A stretch of DNA of 64,000 nt from an uncultured Bacilli bacterium (GCA_947632085.1 CANRNY010000005.1:16024-80023), one strand, 5' to 3'; shown: positions 24,541-34,436, counted from the stretch's first letter. The notes: generated from the letters alone by a model not told the origin. Program-made: numbers and translations.

Positions 24541-26657
24541 GAATATTTTATAATAATGTATTTAAAAATTATTTTTTATTAACGATTACGTTATTGGCTG
24601 AAGAGATTATTTTTAGAACAGTTACTAAGTTAACAATATTTGATTGGACATTACTTAGAACTTTTATTGGAATAAATATTATTGCATTAATATGTGCTGC
24701 TTTATTTTCATTCTTTGGAAGAATAGGAAGTAATATTTTAAGTGTAATAGCGGCATTAGCTCTTTCAATATATTCAGTAGCTCAAGCAGGATTTAAGAAT
24801 TTTATTGGAGTATTTATGTCATTTGGTACTTCATCTCAGGTTGGAGCTGTTAAGGAGTATATTGGAGATTATCTTAATAGTTTTCATTGGACTTATTGGT
24901 TAATTTTAATACCTGCGGGAGTACTAATATTATTCTATATTTTATTTGATCATCGTATTAAGGTATTAGAAAGAAACGATGCAATTGATTTTTCTGATAA
25001 GTTTGATTCAGAAGAAAGAAAGCAATTAAATGATAAAGCATTTGCTAAAAAGAAAAGAAAAAGAATGATAAATAGTAAAATAAATGCGATAGTTGTAGCT
25101 GTTTTATTTGGCGTAGCTTATTACTTTTCTTTAACAGTAGCATTTATGCAAAATCCTTTACAAATAGAACCAACAAGACAATTATTTACTCATCCTGATA
25201 TTCCAGATATAGCAATGAGTCAATTTGGTCCTAGTATGTATTTATTTGTTGATGTTAAGTCACTTTTATTACCTAGTCAAGAAATGGAAGAAAGTACTTA
25301 TGATAAAGGGTATGTAAAGAAAGAACAAGTTATTAGTGATTATACAAGAAAAATTGATGATACTTTATGGGAACAAGTAGCTAATAATGAAACAAAAGCT
25401 AATTATAAAAGATTAAATAATTATTTTTTAAGTCAAGAAATTACTGATAAAAATGATTATACTGGTATTTTTAAAGATAAGAATTTAATTGTTATTATGA
25501 TGGAATCAACTAATACAATAGTTTTAGATGAAAGATATTTCCCTAATATGCATAAGTTATATACTGAAGGATGGGCTTGGACAAATAATTATAGTCCACG
25601 TAATTCATGTTCTACAGGTAATAATGAAATGAGTGGTATGGTTTCATTATTTACAATAAATAATAGTTGTACAGCTAATAATTATCGTAAGAATGTCTAT
25701 CCAGAAGCAATCTTTAATTTATTTAATAATGCTGATTATACAACAACAAGTTATCATAACTATACAGAACAATATTATTATAGATCAACTATTCATAAGA
25801 ATATGGGTAGTAGTCATTTCTATGGAGTTGAAGAACTTGGTATACCATATTCTAATGCTTATAAAGAATGGCCAAGTGATGTTGAATTAGTAGAAAAGAT
25901 GTTAGAAAAGACTGAAGATCAAGATAGATTTATGGTATGGATGACTTCTGTTACAGCTCATCAACCATATACTATGAGTAGTGAATATGGTGATAAACAC
26001 CTTGACTTATTTAAAGATACTGGTTATGATATTTCACTTAAGAGGTATATGTCTAAGTTAAAAGAATTTGATAATGCAATTGGTGCTTTACTTGATGGCT
26101 TAGAAAAACAAGGTAAATTAAATGATACGGTTATTGTATTATATGGTGATCATTATCCATATGGATTAAATAATAAAGTATTAAATTCATATTTTGATTA
26201 TGATGTAACAAAACAATATGAAGTAGATAGAATACCATTTATTATTTATAATCCAGAGATTCAAGCTCAACAATTTGATGAATATACAAGTTATCTTAAT
26301 ATAACACCAACAGTAGCAAATTTATTTGATTTAGATTATGATCCTAGATTGTATGCAGGTTATGATTTATTATCTAGTACTTATCCTGATCGTGTTGTAT
26401 TTGCTAATGGTTCTTGGAAAGATAAAAAAGCATTCTATAATGCTTCAACAGGAAAAATTACTTATGAAAGAGATGACGATACTTATACTGTTGATGAATT
26501 AAAAGAAATAAATAAAACAATTAGTGAAAAGATTTCAATGTCTAATTTAGCAATTAAAGTTAATTATTTTGACTATTTAGAAAAAGCTAAAGAAAAATAT
26601 AGAGTAGAGACAGCTAAACCAGAAGAAAATACTAATAGTGAGGAAAAGACTGAATAG
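24537..26657 (+). CDS. LtaS-like sulfatase-family phosphoglycerol transferase
   Basis: The 706-aa membrane enzyme has about five N-terminal membrane spans (to ~residue 215) and an extracellular sulfatase-type domain. Motifs seen are IVIMMESTN (metal Glu), NSCSTGNNEMSG (~356) with the Thr nucleophile in the TGxxE setting, TSVTAHQPYT and LYGDHYPYG (metal Asp/His). Known members polymerise glycerol-phosphate from phosphatidylglycerol into lipoteichoic acid. A short acidic tail ends the protein. The start overlaps the rnhB stop by four bases. A role as a different anionic glycopolymer transferase is possible. Confidence 0.88.
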   Translation: MRIFYNNVFKNYFLLTITLLAEEIIFRTVTKLTIFDWTLLRTFIGINIIALICAALFSFFGRIGSNILSVIAALALSIYSVAQAGFKNFIGVFMSFGTSSQVGAVKEYIGDYLNSFHWTYWLILIPAGVLILFYILFDHRIKVLERNDAIDFSDKFDSEERKQLNDKAFAKKKRKRMINSKINAIVVAVLFGVAYYFSLTVAFMQNPLQIEPTRQLFTHPDIPDIAMSQFGPSMYLFVDVKSLLLPSQEMEESTYDKGYVKKEQVISDYTRKIDDTLWEQVANNETKANYKRLNNYFLSQEITDKNDYTGIFKDKNLIVIMMESTNTIVLDERYFPNMHKLYTEGWAWTNNYSPRNSCSTGNNEMSGMVSLFTINNSCTANNYRKNVYPEAIFNLFNNADYTTTSYHNYTEQYYYRSTIHKNMGSSHFYGVEELGIPYSNAYKEWPSDVELVEKMLEKTEDQDRFMVWMTSVTAHQPYTMSSEYGDKHLDLFKDTGYDISLKRYMSKLKEFDNAIGALLDGLEKQGKLNDTVIVLYGDHYPYGLNNKVLNSYFDYDVTKQYEVDRIPFIIYNPEIQAQQFDEYTSYLNITPTVANLFDLDYDPRLYAGYDLLSSTYPDRVVFANGSWKDKKAFYNASTGKITYERDDDTYTVDELKEINKTISEKISMSNLAIKVNYFDYLEKAKEKYRVETAKPEENTNSEEKTE

Positions 26658-26694
26658 TTTATTTAATTGATATCATAAAGAAAGGAAACATAAT

Positions 26695-28716
26695 ATGAAG
26701 AAATTAGTTATAGTGGAATCTCCAAGTAAAAGTAAAACAATTGAAAAATATTTAGGAACTGATTATAAGGTAGTTGCTAGTATGGGACATATTAGAGATT
26801 TAGCTACAACTGGTAAATTTGGATTAGGTGTGGATGTTGAAAATGATTTTAAACCTTCATATATTCCAATGAAGGGTAAAAATAAAGTCATTAGTGAGTT
26901 AAAAAAATTAAGTAAAGAGTCTGAACACGTTTATTTAGCTACCGACCCTGACCGTGAAGGGGAAGCTATTAGTTGGCATTTGAAAGAAGCTTTAGGGTTA
27001 AAAAAAGATTATGAAAGAGTTACTTTTAATGAAATAACCAAAGATGTTATTTTAGAGGCTTTTAATAATCCTCGTGATATTGATATAGACTTAGTTAAGA
27101 GTCAAGAAACAAGAAGAATTTTAGATCGTATCATTGGTTTTAGATTGTCTAAATTAATGCAATCTAAAACCGGTGGTAAGAGTGCTGGTCGTGTTCAAAG
27201 TGTAGCGTTAAAATTAATTGTTGATCGTGAACGTGAGATTGAAGCCTTTATTCCAGAAGAATATTGGACGATTACGGCTTTATTTGACAAGATGGAAGCG
27301 CTAGCTGAGAAATATAAAGGCAAAAAATTAGAGATTAAAACAGAAGAAGAAACTCAACATATAATTGATTCTTTAGATGAGTTATTTGAAATTACTAATA
27401 TTGATTGTAAAGAAAAAGCTAAGAAAGGGGTAATGCCTTTTAAAACTAGTACTTTACAACAAACTGCTGTTAATAAACTTAATTTTGCTAGTAGTAAAAC
27501 AATGCGTATAGCACAAAAGTTATATGAAGGTGTGGATATAGGTAGTGAGACTGTAGGTTTAATTACTTATATGCGTACAGATAGTGAAAGATTAAGTCCA
27601 GTGTTTATAAATGAAACGTTTAAATATATAAAAGAGACATATGGTGATAATTATGTAGGACATGTTAAAGTACCGAAAAAGAATGAAAATATGCAAGATG
27701 CGCATGAAGGTATAAGAGTAACAAGTGCTTATCGTACACCAGAAAGTATTAAAAAGTATTTATCTAATGATGAATATAAATTATATAGTTTAATATATGC
27801 ACGTAGTTTAGCTTGTTTAATGGCTGATGCTAAAGTTAAAGCAACGTCAGTTACTTTAATGAATAATGAATATGAATTTAAAGCTAATGGTAGTATTTTA
27901 GTCTTTGATGGATATTTAAAGGTTTATGGTAATTATGAATCATCTGAAGATGTTGTATTACCTAATTTAGAAGGTATTAAGACATTAAAAGCTGATGATG
28001 TAGTAAAAGAACAACATTTTACTAAACCAGCTCCTAGATATACTGAAAGTTCTTTAATTAAAGAATTAGAAAAACTAGGTATTGGAAGACCTTCAACTTA
28101 TGCGACGATTATGGAAACAATAAAAGCGCGTGATTATGTAACTATTGAAGATAAGAAATTTGTTCCAACACCAATTGGAATTGAAACAACTGATAAGTTA
28201 CAAGAAGGTTTTAGTGATATTATTAATGTTGAATATACAGCTAATATGGAAAATGAATTAGATGAGATAGCTGAAGCTAAGATTAATAATGTTCAAGTAT
28301 TAAAAGATTTTTACAATAAATTTGAACCTTTAGTTGAGGATGCATTTAAGCATATGGAAAAGAAAGAAGCAACACCAACAGGTGAAACTTGTCCAGAGTG
28401 TGGTAATCCATTAGTAGTAAGAAATGGACGTTATGGAGAGTTTATTGCATGTTCTAATTATCCAGAATGTAAATATATTAAAAAAGAAGAAGTAGAAGTT
28501 AAGGAAGTAGGTACTTGTCCTAATTGTGGGGGAAAAATAGTTGAAAAGAAAAGCCGTAAAGGTAAAGTATTCTATGGATGTAATAATTATCCAAAATGTA
28601 AGACAGCTTATTGGTATATACCAATAAATAGAATGTGTCCAGAATGTAATAATATGTTACTTGATAAAGGTAAAAAGATTATTTGTAGTAATTGTGAATA
28701 TGAAGAGGATAAATAA
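26695..28716 (+). CDS. topA: DNA topoisomerase I
   Basis: This 673-aa type IA topoisomerase relaxes negative supercoils. The Toprim domain shows VIVESPSKSKTIEKYLG and TDPDREGEAISWHL. The active Tyr lies in LITYMRTDSER (~291). GRVQSVAL and IGRPSTYATI are further family motifs. The C-terminal tail (~560-670) has three Cys4 zinc ribbons: CPECGNPL, CPNCGGKI, CPECNNML. AAAGAAAGGA precedes the ATG. The rbgA-rnhB-topA neighbourhood is standard for Bacilli. Confidence 0.98.
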   Translation: MKKLVIVESPSKSKTIEKYLGTDYKVVASMGHIRDLATTGKFGLGVDVENDFKPSYIPMKGKNKVISELKKLSKESEHVYLATDPDREGEAISWHLKEALGLKKDYERVTFNEITKDVILEAFNNPRDIDIDLVKSQETRRILDRIIGFRLSKLMQSKTGGKSAGRVQSVALKLIVDREREIEAFIPEEYWTITALFDKMEALAEKYKGKKLEIKTEEETQHIIDSLDELFEITNIDCKEKAKKGVMPFKTSTLQQTAVNKLNFASSKTMRIAQKLYEGVDIGSETVGLITYMRTDSERLSPVFINETFKYIKETYGDNYVGHVKVPKKNENMQDAHEGIRVTSAYRTPESIKKYLSNDEYKLYSLIYARSLACLMADAKVKATSVTLMNNEYEFKANGSILVFDGYLKVYGNYESSEDVVLPNLEGIKTLKADDVVKEQHFTKPAPRYTESSLIKELEKLGIGRPSTYATIMETIKARDYVTIEDKKFVPTPIGIETTDKLQEGFSDIINVEYTANMENELDEIAEAKINNVQVLKDFYNKFEPLVEDAFKHMEKKEATPTGETCPECGNPLVVRNGRYGEFIACSNYPECKYIKKEEVEVKEVGTCPNCGGKIVEKKSRKGKVFYGCNNYPKCKTAYWYIPINRMCPECNNMLLDKGKKIICSNCEYEEDK

Positions 28717-28733
28717 AATTATCCTCTTTTTTT
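28703..28733 (+). terminator. Intrinsic terminator of topA
   Basis: AAGAGGATAA (28703-28712) and TTATCCTCTT (28719-28728) followed by Ts. The left arm is in the last codons of topA. Confidence 0.85.
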
Positions 28734-28818
28734 GTCTAGTAAGTGTTAGGTAAAGGTTTATTTATTGAAATTTATTTGGGGGTATTTTATACTTAAATTA
28801 ATAATAGGGTGAAATGAT

Positions 28819-29844
28819 ATGGAAAAAGTAAAAGAGGTATTTAATACTATTATTAATAAAATTAAACAATTTTATTTAGAAAATATTAAAGATTCTAAAC
28901 TAGCTGAATTTATTTTCTATAGTTTTCTTTTTGTTATGGTTATATTATCTTTAATAAGTATTTGTGTTGCCATATCATTTAATAATCGTAAAAGTGTGGT
29001 AATGTTTAGACCACAAGATGAAGAAGAAGTAAAAGAAATTGGAACAGGTAGTTTTCTAGATCAAGATGATGATCAAGATAATCAAGTACAAGATGATAGT
29101 GATAATACTTCAGAAAATAATAATACGGAAGATAATAATACTTTAAATAATAATACACAAGACGATCAAAATAATAGTAATAATTCAAGCAATAATAATA
29201 GTCAAACAAATACTAGTGATAAGAATAGTTCAACTAGTAAAGATAAGAATAGTAATAGTTCAAGTAGTAAAGATAAAAATAGTAGTAGTTCAAATAATAG
29301 TGATAAATCTAGTAATAGTAGTAATAATAATTCTAGTAGTGGTTCTAATAATAACAATAATAATGATAATAAAGATAAGGGTTCATCAGGAAGTAGTAGT
29401 GGATCATCTGGTAATAAAGATCCTGAACCAGATAATGCACCAAAAGAAGTTAAAACTATTAGTTGTACTTCATCTACTAAAAAAATCTTTAAAGGGAATG
29501 ATAAAGAATATCAAACTAGAGTTGTTGAACAAATAACGGCACGTTTTGATGCTTCAACAAATGTTTTTTATCAAGCTGATGTTTCAATTGCTTTTTACTA
29601 TTCTAATTCAACTGTTGATGATTTAGAACTACTTCAAAGTTTATATGAAAAACATTTTGCTATATATGCCGGTTACTTTGGAATAAAAGATTATAAATCA
29701 GTATATACAAAACCAACAGAAGCTTATATTAATTTAAAGAATTTAAATTATCAAACTTATTATAAAGGATATGGTAAAGAAACTGCGACATATGATTCTT
29801 TTAAATATACTTTTGAAACTGGTGGATATTACTGTCAAGTATAA
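28819..29844 (+). CDS. Membrane-anchored protein with Asn/Ser-rich linker and extracellular domain
   Basis: The 341-aa protein has a short cytoplasmic part, one membrane span (~30-52), an acidic and then Asn/Ser/Asp/Lys low-complexity linker (~70-205), and a compact C-terminal domain of ~125 residues. The domain has two Cys near its ends (ISCTSST and YYCQV) that could form a disulfide. I do not recognise the domain. The linker probably holds it away from the membrane through the wall. A -10-like TATACT lies ~28 bases upstream and GGGTGAAATGAT precedes the ATG. Confidence 0.75.
   Translation: MEKVKEVFNTIINKIKQFYLENIKDSKLAEFIFYSFLFVMVILSLISICVAISFNNRKSVVMFRPQDEEEVKEIGTGSFLDQDDDQDNQVQDDSDNTSENNNTEDNNTLNNNTQDDQNNSNNSSNNNSQTNTSDKNSSTSKDKNSNSSSSKDKNSSSSNNSDKSSNSSNNNSSSGSNNNNNNDNKDKGSSGSSSGSSGNKDPEPDNAPKEVKTISCTSSTKKIFKGNDKEYQTRVVEQITARFDASTNVFYQADVSIAFYYSNSTVDDLELLQSLYEKHFAIYAGYFGIKDYKSVYTKPTEAYINLKNLNYQTYYKGYGKETATYDSFKYTFETGGYYCQV
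29080..29430 (+). repeat. Low-complexity Asn/Ser codon tract
   Basis: About 350 bases of repeated AAT, AGT and GAT codons inside the 28819 gene. It creates long spurious open frames on both strands and is a likely site of length variation. Confidence 0.8.
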
Positions 29845-29869
29845 AAAAGATTAGATAATCTTTTTTTTA
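29843..29869 (+). terminator. Intrinsic terminator after the 28819 gene
   Basis: AAAAAAGATTA and TAATCTTTTTT with a 2-base centre, then further Ts; it begins at the TAA stop. Confidence 0.8.
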
Positions 29870-29881
29870 TGGGGTTTTTTA

Positions 29882-29890
29882 TGATATAAT
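29882..29890 (+). promoter_or_regulatory. Extended -10 promoter of lepA
   Basis: TGATATAAT ends 18 bases before the lepA ATG. AGGTGAT (29898-29904) is at the expected transcript start. Confidence 0.6.
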
Positions 29891-29908
29891 CCTTTTTAGG
29901 TGATATTT

Positions 29909-31705
29909 ATGGGTCAAGGGAATATTCGTAATTTTTCTATTATTGCTCATATTGATCATGGTAAGAGTACTTTAGCTGATCGTATTTTAGAGATTACAGG
30001 TGGAGTAGATAAACATGATATGAAAGATCAAATACTTGATAGTATGGATTTAGAAAGAGAAAGAGGTATTACTATTAAGTTAAATGCGGTTCAACTTAAA
30101 TATAAGTATAATAATGAAGAATATATTTTACATTTAATAGATACACCAGGACATGTCGATTTTAGTTATGAGGTATCAAGAAGTTTAGCAGCTTGTGAGG
30201 GAGCTATTTTAGTAGTTGATGCTGCTCAAGGTATTGAAGCACAAACGTTAGCTAATTTGTATTTGGCGATGAATGATGATTTAGTAATAATACCAGTTAT
30301 TAATAAGATAGATTTACCTAATGCTGATGTACCTAAGGTATTAAAGGAGTTAAAGGATGTATTAGGTTTTAAGGAAGATGAAGTATTACTTTGTAGTGGT
30401 AAGACTGGTGAAGGTGTAGAAGACTTAATTAAAGCTATTATAGAACGAATTCCAGCACCAATAATTAATAATAATGCTCCAACAAGGGCTTTGGTGTTTG
30501 ATAGTCATTTTGACCCTTATCGAGGAGTTATTGCCTTAGTAAGAGTATTTGATGGTAAGATAACTAATAAAGATACAATGAAGATGTTAGCAACTAAGGA
30601 TAGTTATGATGTTGTAGAATTAGGTGTTAATCATCCGAAGGAAGAAATAAAAAGTGAATTAGTATCTGGTGAAGTTGGATGGATAAGTGGTTCAATTAAA
30701 GATATTAGAAGTGTTAGAGTTGGTGATACATTAACGGTATTAAGTAATGAAGCAATAGAACCATTACCTGGTTATCAACCAATGAAACCAATGGTATATA
30801 GTGGAATATTCCCAGTAGAACCTAATAAGTTTCCTCAGTTACGTGAAGCTTTAGAAAAGTTACAATTAAATGATGCTTCATTAACTTTTGAACCTGAAAC
30901 TAGTGAAGCTTTAGGTTTTGGTTTTAGAACTGGTTTTTTAGGACTTTTGCATATGGATATTATTATGACAAGATTAGAAAGAGAATTTGATTTAGATGTA
31001 ATAGCAACTAGTCCTTCAGTTATATATGAAGTAGATTTAACTAATGGAGAGACGATATTAATTGATAGTCCAACTAAGATGCCTGAACGTGGAGTTATTA
31101 AGGAGATAAGAGAACCTTATATTAAAACGAATATATTTGTTCCTAGTGATTATATAGGTCCAATTATGGAGTTATGTCAGGATAAAAGAGGTATATATAA
31201 GAGTATGGATTATATTGATCCAACAAGAGTTAATATTCATTATGAAATACCTTTAGCTGAAATAGTTTATGATTTTTTTGATAAACTTAAGAGTATGACA
31301 AAGGGTTATGCATCTTTCGATTATGAGTTATGTGGATATAAAGAATCTGATTTAGTTAAAATGGATATTTTAATTAATGGAGAGATTGTTGATGCATTAA
31401 GTGTTATAGTTCATAAAGATCAAGCTTATAATAGGGGTAAAAAGGTAGTAGAAAGTTTAAGAGAGATAATACCTCGTCAGTTATTTCAAGTTCCTTTACA
31501 AGCTAGTGTAGGTAGTAAGATTATTGCTCGTGAAAATATAAGTGCAATGCGAAAGAATGTCTTAGCTAAATGTTATGGTGGCGATGTTTCACGTAAGAAG
31601 AAATTATTAGAAAAACAAAAAGAAGGTAAAAAGAGAATGAAAATGGTGGGAAAAGTTGAAGTACCACAAGAAGCTTTCTTAGCGGTTTTAAAGTCAGAAA
31701 AGTAA
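29909..31705 (+). CDS. lepA: Elongation factor 4 (LepA)
   Basis: This is a 598-aa ribosomal GTPase that back-translocates or remodels stalled ribosomes. G1 AHIDHGKST, switch RERGITIK, G3 [11 protein letters not shown] and G4 NKIDLP are all present. The C-terminal LepA-specific domain has [16 protein letters not shown] and ends near [13 protein letters not shown] 29909 with AGGTGAT is used rather than GTG 29900, which is inside that site. In Bacilli lepA normally stands directly before hemW and hrcA; here hemW is 11.5 kb further on. Confidence 0.98.
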   Translation: MGQGNIRNFSIIAHIDHGKSTLADRILEITGGVDKHDMKDQILDSMDLERERGITIKLNAVQLKYKYNNEEYILHLIDTPGHVDFSYEVSRSLAACEGAILVVDAAQGIEAQTLANLYLAMNDDLVIIPVINKIDLPNADVPKVLKELKDVLGFKEDEVLLCSGKTGEGVEDLIKAIIERIPAPIINNNAPTRALVFDSHFDPYRGVIALVRVFDGKITNKDTMKMLATKDSYDVVELGVNHPKEEIKSELVSGEVGWISGSIKDIRSVRVGDTLTVLSNEAIEPLPGYQPMKPMVYSGIFPVEPNKFPQLREALEKLQLNDASLTFEPETSEALGFGFRTGFLGLLHMDIIMTRLEREFDLDVIATSPSVIYEVDLTNGETILIDSPTKMPERGVIKEIREPYIKTNIFVPSDYIGPIMELCQDKRGIYKSMDYIDPTRVNIHYEIPLAEIVYDFFDKLKSMTKGYASFDYELCGYKESDLVKMDILINGEIVDALSVIVHKDQAYNRGKKVVESLREIIPRQLFQVPLQASVGSKIIARENISAMRKNVLAKCYGGDVSRKKKLLEKQKEGKKRMKMVGKVEVPQEAFLAVLKSEK

Positions 31706-31724
31706 GTATTTACTTGCTTTTTTA
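31699..31724 (+). terminator. Weak intrinsic terminator of lepA
   Basis: AAGTAA and TTACTT with a short loop followed by GCTTTTTT. The stem is short, so termination may be partial. Confidence 0.5.
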
Positions 31725-31770
31725 TTTGGTTATGTTTACAATAGAAACTACATGAAAAAGAGGTATTGAA

Positions 31771-32403
31771 ATGATTGATATTACGACAAATCAAGAAGAT
31801 AAAGATAAGTTTATTTTGGGTGTTGCATTAAAAGATAATGAGAATAAATATGTTATTAAGTATGCTTCTGGTAGAAGTGAAGATTGTGATTTTACAGTAA
31901 GTAGTTTAAATCAAGTACTTAGTCTTATGGAAGAACAATACTTAGAATATCGTGATGATTATATTAAAAAAATTTTAAAAGAAAATAAAACAGCAACAAT
32001 AAAGCAATTAATTGAAGCAATAATGGCTATTTTAGGAATTTATTTATCAGCTTCAATGCCTTTACCTAATCTTTTAAAAATATTAATTATTTGTGTTTTA
32101 TTAGTTAGTTCTATATATTATCAAAAAGAACAAAATGAAAAGATAGATTATAATCGTTATGCTGCTGGAGTTATTTTAAGTGCTGATGAATTTTTAAAGA
32201 TGAAAGATAATTTTAAAATAAGAATAGTAGATCCAAATACAGGATTAGAAGAAGATTGGTATTTACTTACTTTATCAGATATACAAGCAATAATAGAACC
32301 TAAATTAGTAGGTAAAATAGCTATGAGTATAACACCAGATATGAAAGAGGAAGAAGAATATAATACAACGGAAATATTACAAAGAAGAATGAAATTGAGA
32401 TGA
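31771..32403 (+). CDS. Membrane protein, first of two tandem paralogs
   Basis: The 210-aa protein has a soluble N domain (~1-70), two membrane spans close together (~78-115) and a soluble C domain. It is of unknown family. The N domain begins MIDITTNQEDKDKFILGV and contains KYASGRSED and LNQVLSLMEEQ, matching the next gene at the same spacing. AAGAGGT precedes the ATG. The gap of four bases between its TGA and the next ATG shows co-transcription. Confidence 0.75.
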   Translation: MIDITTNQEDKDKFILGVALKDNENKYVIKYASGRSEDCDFTVSSLNQVLSLMEEQYLEYRDDYIKKILKENKTATIKQLIEAIMAILGIYLSASMPLPNLLKILIICVLLVSSIYYQKEQNEKIDYNRYAAGVILSADEFLKMKDNFKIRIVDPNTGLEEDWYLLTLSDIQAIIEPKLVGKIAMSITPDMKEEEEYNTTEILQRRMKLR

Positions 32404-32407
32404 TACG

Positions 32408-33022
32408 ATGATTGACTTTGCAAAGAATGAAGATGAAGAAAAGAATTTTATTGTAGATATAGAAACGACTACTGATGAGATGATTATTAGGTATGCTGAT
32501 GGTCATAAAGTAAGAGAAAAGTTTAGCTATCATAATTTAAATGTATATCGTTTACATATGGAAGAACAAGCAAAAAACAATATGGATTATGCATATGATA
32601 TTGTAGCTAAAGATAGTTTTATGGTTTATGCTAAGAGAATACTAGCAATTATTGGGGGAATAATTGGTGGAATAGTTATTTATAATGTTGATATTCATAT
32701 TATTATGAAAATAGTTTTAGCTTTAATTCTTATATTTAGTGAAGGATTATATTATTTATATAATGAATTATATTTAAGCGTTTTAAGTACTGATTTAGGG
32801 GAAATATTAGCTACTGATTATTATTTAAAGAATATAGATAAATTTAAGTATTATGATGGTAAAATGGGTGAATATGGATATATTGTACCTATTGAAGATA
32901 TTGAAAAACATAGTTTAACACAAGAACAGTTAGAAGAAATATCAGATTTAGTAAGTACGTTTAGAAAAGAAGGAATTCCCAATAACGATATTTCACTAAC
33001 TTATAAGAACCCTAGTAATTAA
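32408..33022 (+). CDS. Membrane protein, second of two tandem paralogs
   Basis: This 204-aa protein has the same layout as the preceding gene: MIDFAKNEDEEKNFIVDI, RYADGHKVRE, LNVYRLHMEEQ, then two membrane spans (~78-112) and a soluble C domain. The pair is an old tandem duplication. No function can be assigned. Both loops and termini would face the cytoplasm if the two spans form a hairpin. Confidence 0.75.
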   Translation: MIDFAKNEDEEKNFIVDIETTTDEMIIRYADGHKVREKFSYHNLNVYRLHMEEQAKNNMDYAYDIVAKDSFMVYAKRILAIIGGIIGGIVIYNVDIHIIMKIVLALILIFSEGLYYLYNELYLSVLSTDLGEILATDYYLKNIDKFKYYDGKMGEYGYIVPIEDIEKHSLTQEQLEEISDLVSTFRKEGIPNNDISLTYKNPSN

Positions 33023-33026
33023 TCTG

Positions 33027-33035
33027 TGATATAAT
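33027..33035 (+). promoter_or_regulatory. Extended -10 promoter of the HD-domain gene
   Basis: TGATATAAT ends 16 bases before the ATG at 33052; GGGTGAAG (33042-33049) is at the expected transcript start. Confidence 0.55.
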
Positions 33036-33051
33036 AATATTGGGTGAAGTT

Positions 33052-33624
33052 ATGAATAAAAGAGAAGTATTTAAACAAGAATTAAGTTATATAGTTGATG
33101 ATGAAATAAGAGAATCTTTAGGAATAATGATTGATAAGATTCCTGATTATTTTTTTAAAATACCTGCCTCTTCAACCGGCAAATACCATCCAGAGTATAC
33201 TCAAGGCGAAGGTGGTTTAGTAAGACATACTAAATCAGCTGTTAGAATGGCTTATGAATTGTTTGGAATATATAAATTTCCACAAAGAACTAAAGATTTA
33301 ATTATTATGGCTTTAGTTTTACATGATAGTGTGAAAAAGGGTGAAGAGGAAACACAATATACTTTGTTTGATCATCCATTAGTAGCTTGTGAATTTGTAA
33401 AAAAATATAAAAATGAATTAATGTTAAATAATGATGATATTAATTTTGTTTGCGATTGTATAAGTAGTCATATGGGTAAGTTTAATACAAGTAATTATAG
33501 TGATGTAATATTACCAATACCTAAAACACCAGAACAAAAATTTGTTCATATGTGTGATTACTTAGCTTCACGTAAAGTAATTAATATTAAATTTGATGAA
33601 AATAATAATATAGTAGATGAATAA
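33052..33624 (+). CDS. HD-domain phosphohydrolase
   Basis: The 190-aa soluble protein has the metal-binding pattern of the HD superfamily: GLVRHTKSAV (His), VLHDSVKKG (His-Asp), DHPLVACEFV (His) and ISSHMG (His). Members hydrolyse nucleotides or phosphate esters; the substrate here is unknown. ATG 33052 with GGGTGAAG is preferred over the TTG at 33040. It is monocistronic, between its own compact promoter and a terminator. Confidence 0.85.
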   Translation: MNKREVFKQELSYIVDDEIRESLGIMIDKIPDYFFKIPASSTGKYHPEYTQGEGGLVRHTKSAVRMAYELFGIYKFPQRTKDLIIMALVLHDSVKKGEEETQYTLFDHPLVACEFVKKYKNELMLNNDDINFVCDCISSHMGKFNTSNYSDVILPIPKTPEQKFVHMCDYLASRKVINIKFDENNNIVDE

Positions 33625-33637
33625 TCTACTTTTTTTA
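33612..33637 (+). terminator. Intrinsic terminator of the HD-domain gene
   Basis: AGTAGAT (33612-33618) and ATCTACT (33624-33630) followed by seven or more Ts. Confidence 0.8.
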
Positions 33638-33672
33638 TACTTGTTTTTTGTTACCAAAGATAAAATACTTCA

Positions 33673-33689
33673 TACACTATATTAGTGTA
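33673..33689 (+). promoter_or_regulatory. Candidate operator: 17-bp palindrome before the ZIP transporter gene
   Basis: TACACTATATTAGTGTA is a perfect 7-3-7 inverted repeat. It lies between a possible -10 (TAAAAT, 33661-33666) and the ribosome site AAGGAGAT. It would cover the transcription start, so a metal-responsive repressor is plausible. The regulator is unknown. Confidence 0.5.
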
Positions 33690-33700
33690 AGGAGATAAGT

Positions 33701-34432
33701 ATGAGTGTTTTAATAGGAATAATAATACCATTTATAGGAACGAGTTTAGGGGCATTAATGGTTTATTTTGTGAAGAATAGAATATCAAGAAGGTTAGAGA
33801 TAGTTATTTTAGGTTTTGCTGCAGGAGTAATGATGGCAGCTTCAATATGGTCTTTAATAATACCAGCAATTGAAATGAGTAGGGGGATTAGTTGGTTACC
33901 AGCTAGTATTGGTTTAACTATTGGAATATTATTTTTCTTTTTAATTGATTATTTACTTAATAAAAAGAAAATTAAGTTTGGAGAGAATGTAGATAAGATG
34001 ATGCTTGCTATTACACTACATAATATTCCAGAAGGATGTGCAGTAGGTATAATATTTGCTAGTTATATGTTATATCATAATGTAACATTAACAGCTTGTT
34101 ATGCATTATCTTTGGGTATAGCTATTCAAAATATACCAGAAGGTTTAATCGTATCATTACCTTTAAAAAATAAGGGAATGAGTAAAACAAAGGCTTTTGG
34201 TTATGGAATAATATCAGCTATATTTGAACTTATGGGTGCAGTTGTTACTTTAATATTTTCAAGTGTAGTTAGTGTTATATTACCATATTTACTTGCTTTT
34301 GCTGCTGGAGCAATGATTTATGTTATCGTTGTAGAGTTAATACCAGAATCAACAGAAGAAAATAAAGTAAATACCTTAGGTTTTTTACTAGGTTTTATGA
34401 TTATGATGATTTTAGATGTTGCATTAGGTTAA
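33701..34432 (+). CDS. ZIP-family metal transporter
   Basis: The 243-aa membrane protein has about eight spans and brings divalent metal (zinc, perhaps iron or manganese) into the cytoplasm. The two metal-site helices are plain: LHNIPEGCAVG (~108) and IQNIPEGLIVS (~146). It resembles the ZupT/GufA group. It is followed by a CDF exporter gene from a separate compact promoter, so import and export genes lie side by side. The palindrome upstream suggests metal control. Confidence 0.92.
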   Translation: MSVLIGIIIPFIGTSLGALMVYFVKNRISRRLEIVILGFAAGVMMAASIWSLIIPAIEMSRGISWLPASIGLTIGILFFFLIDYLLNKKKIKFGENVDKMMLAITLHNIPEGCAVGIIFASYMLYHNVTLTACYALSLGIAIQNIPEGLIVSLPLKNKGMSKTKAFGYGIISAIFELMGAVVTLIFSSVVSVILPYLLAFAAGAMIYVIVVELIPESTEENKVNTLGFLLGFMIMMILDVALG

Positions 34433-34436
34433 TATG

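Noticed and set aside
29216..29536. 106-codon plus-strand frame rich in Ile and Val
   Set aside because: It is the shifted reading of the AAT/AGT/GAT tract in the 28819 gene. Its composition is explained by the repeat codons and it has no start context.
10255..32403. Reassigned UGA codon (Mycoplasma-type code)
   Set aside because: TGA ends rimM, rnhB, the 31771 gene and the VanZ-like gene at sensible places, and Trp is encoded by TGG, so the standard bacterial code applies.
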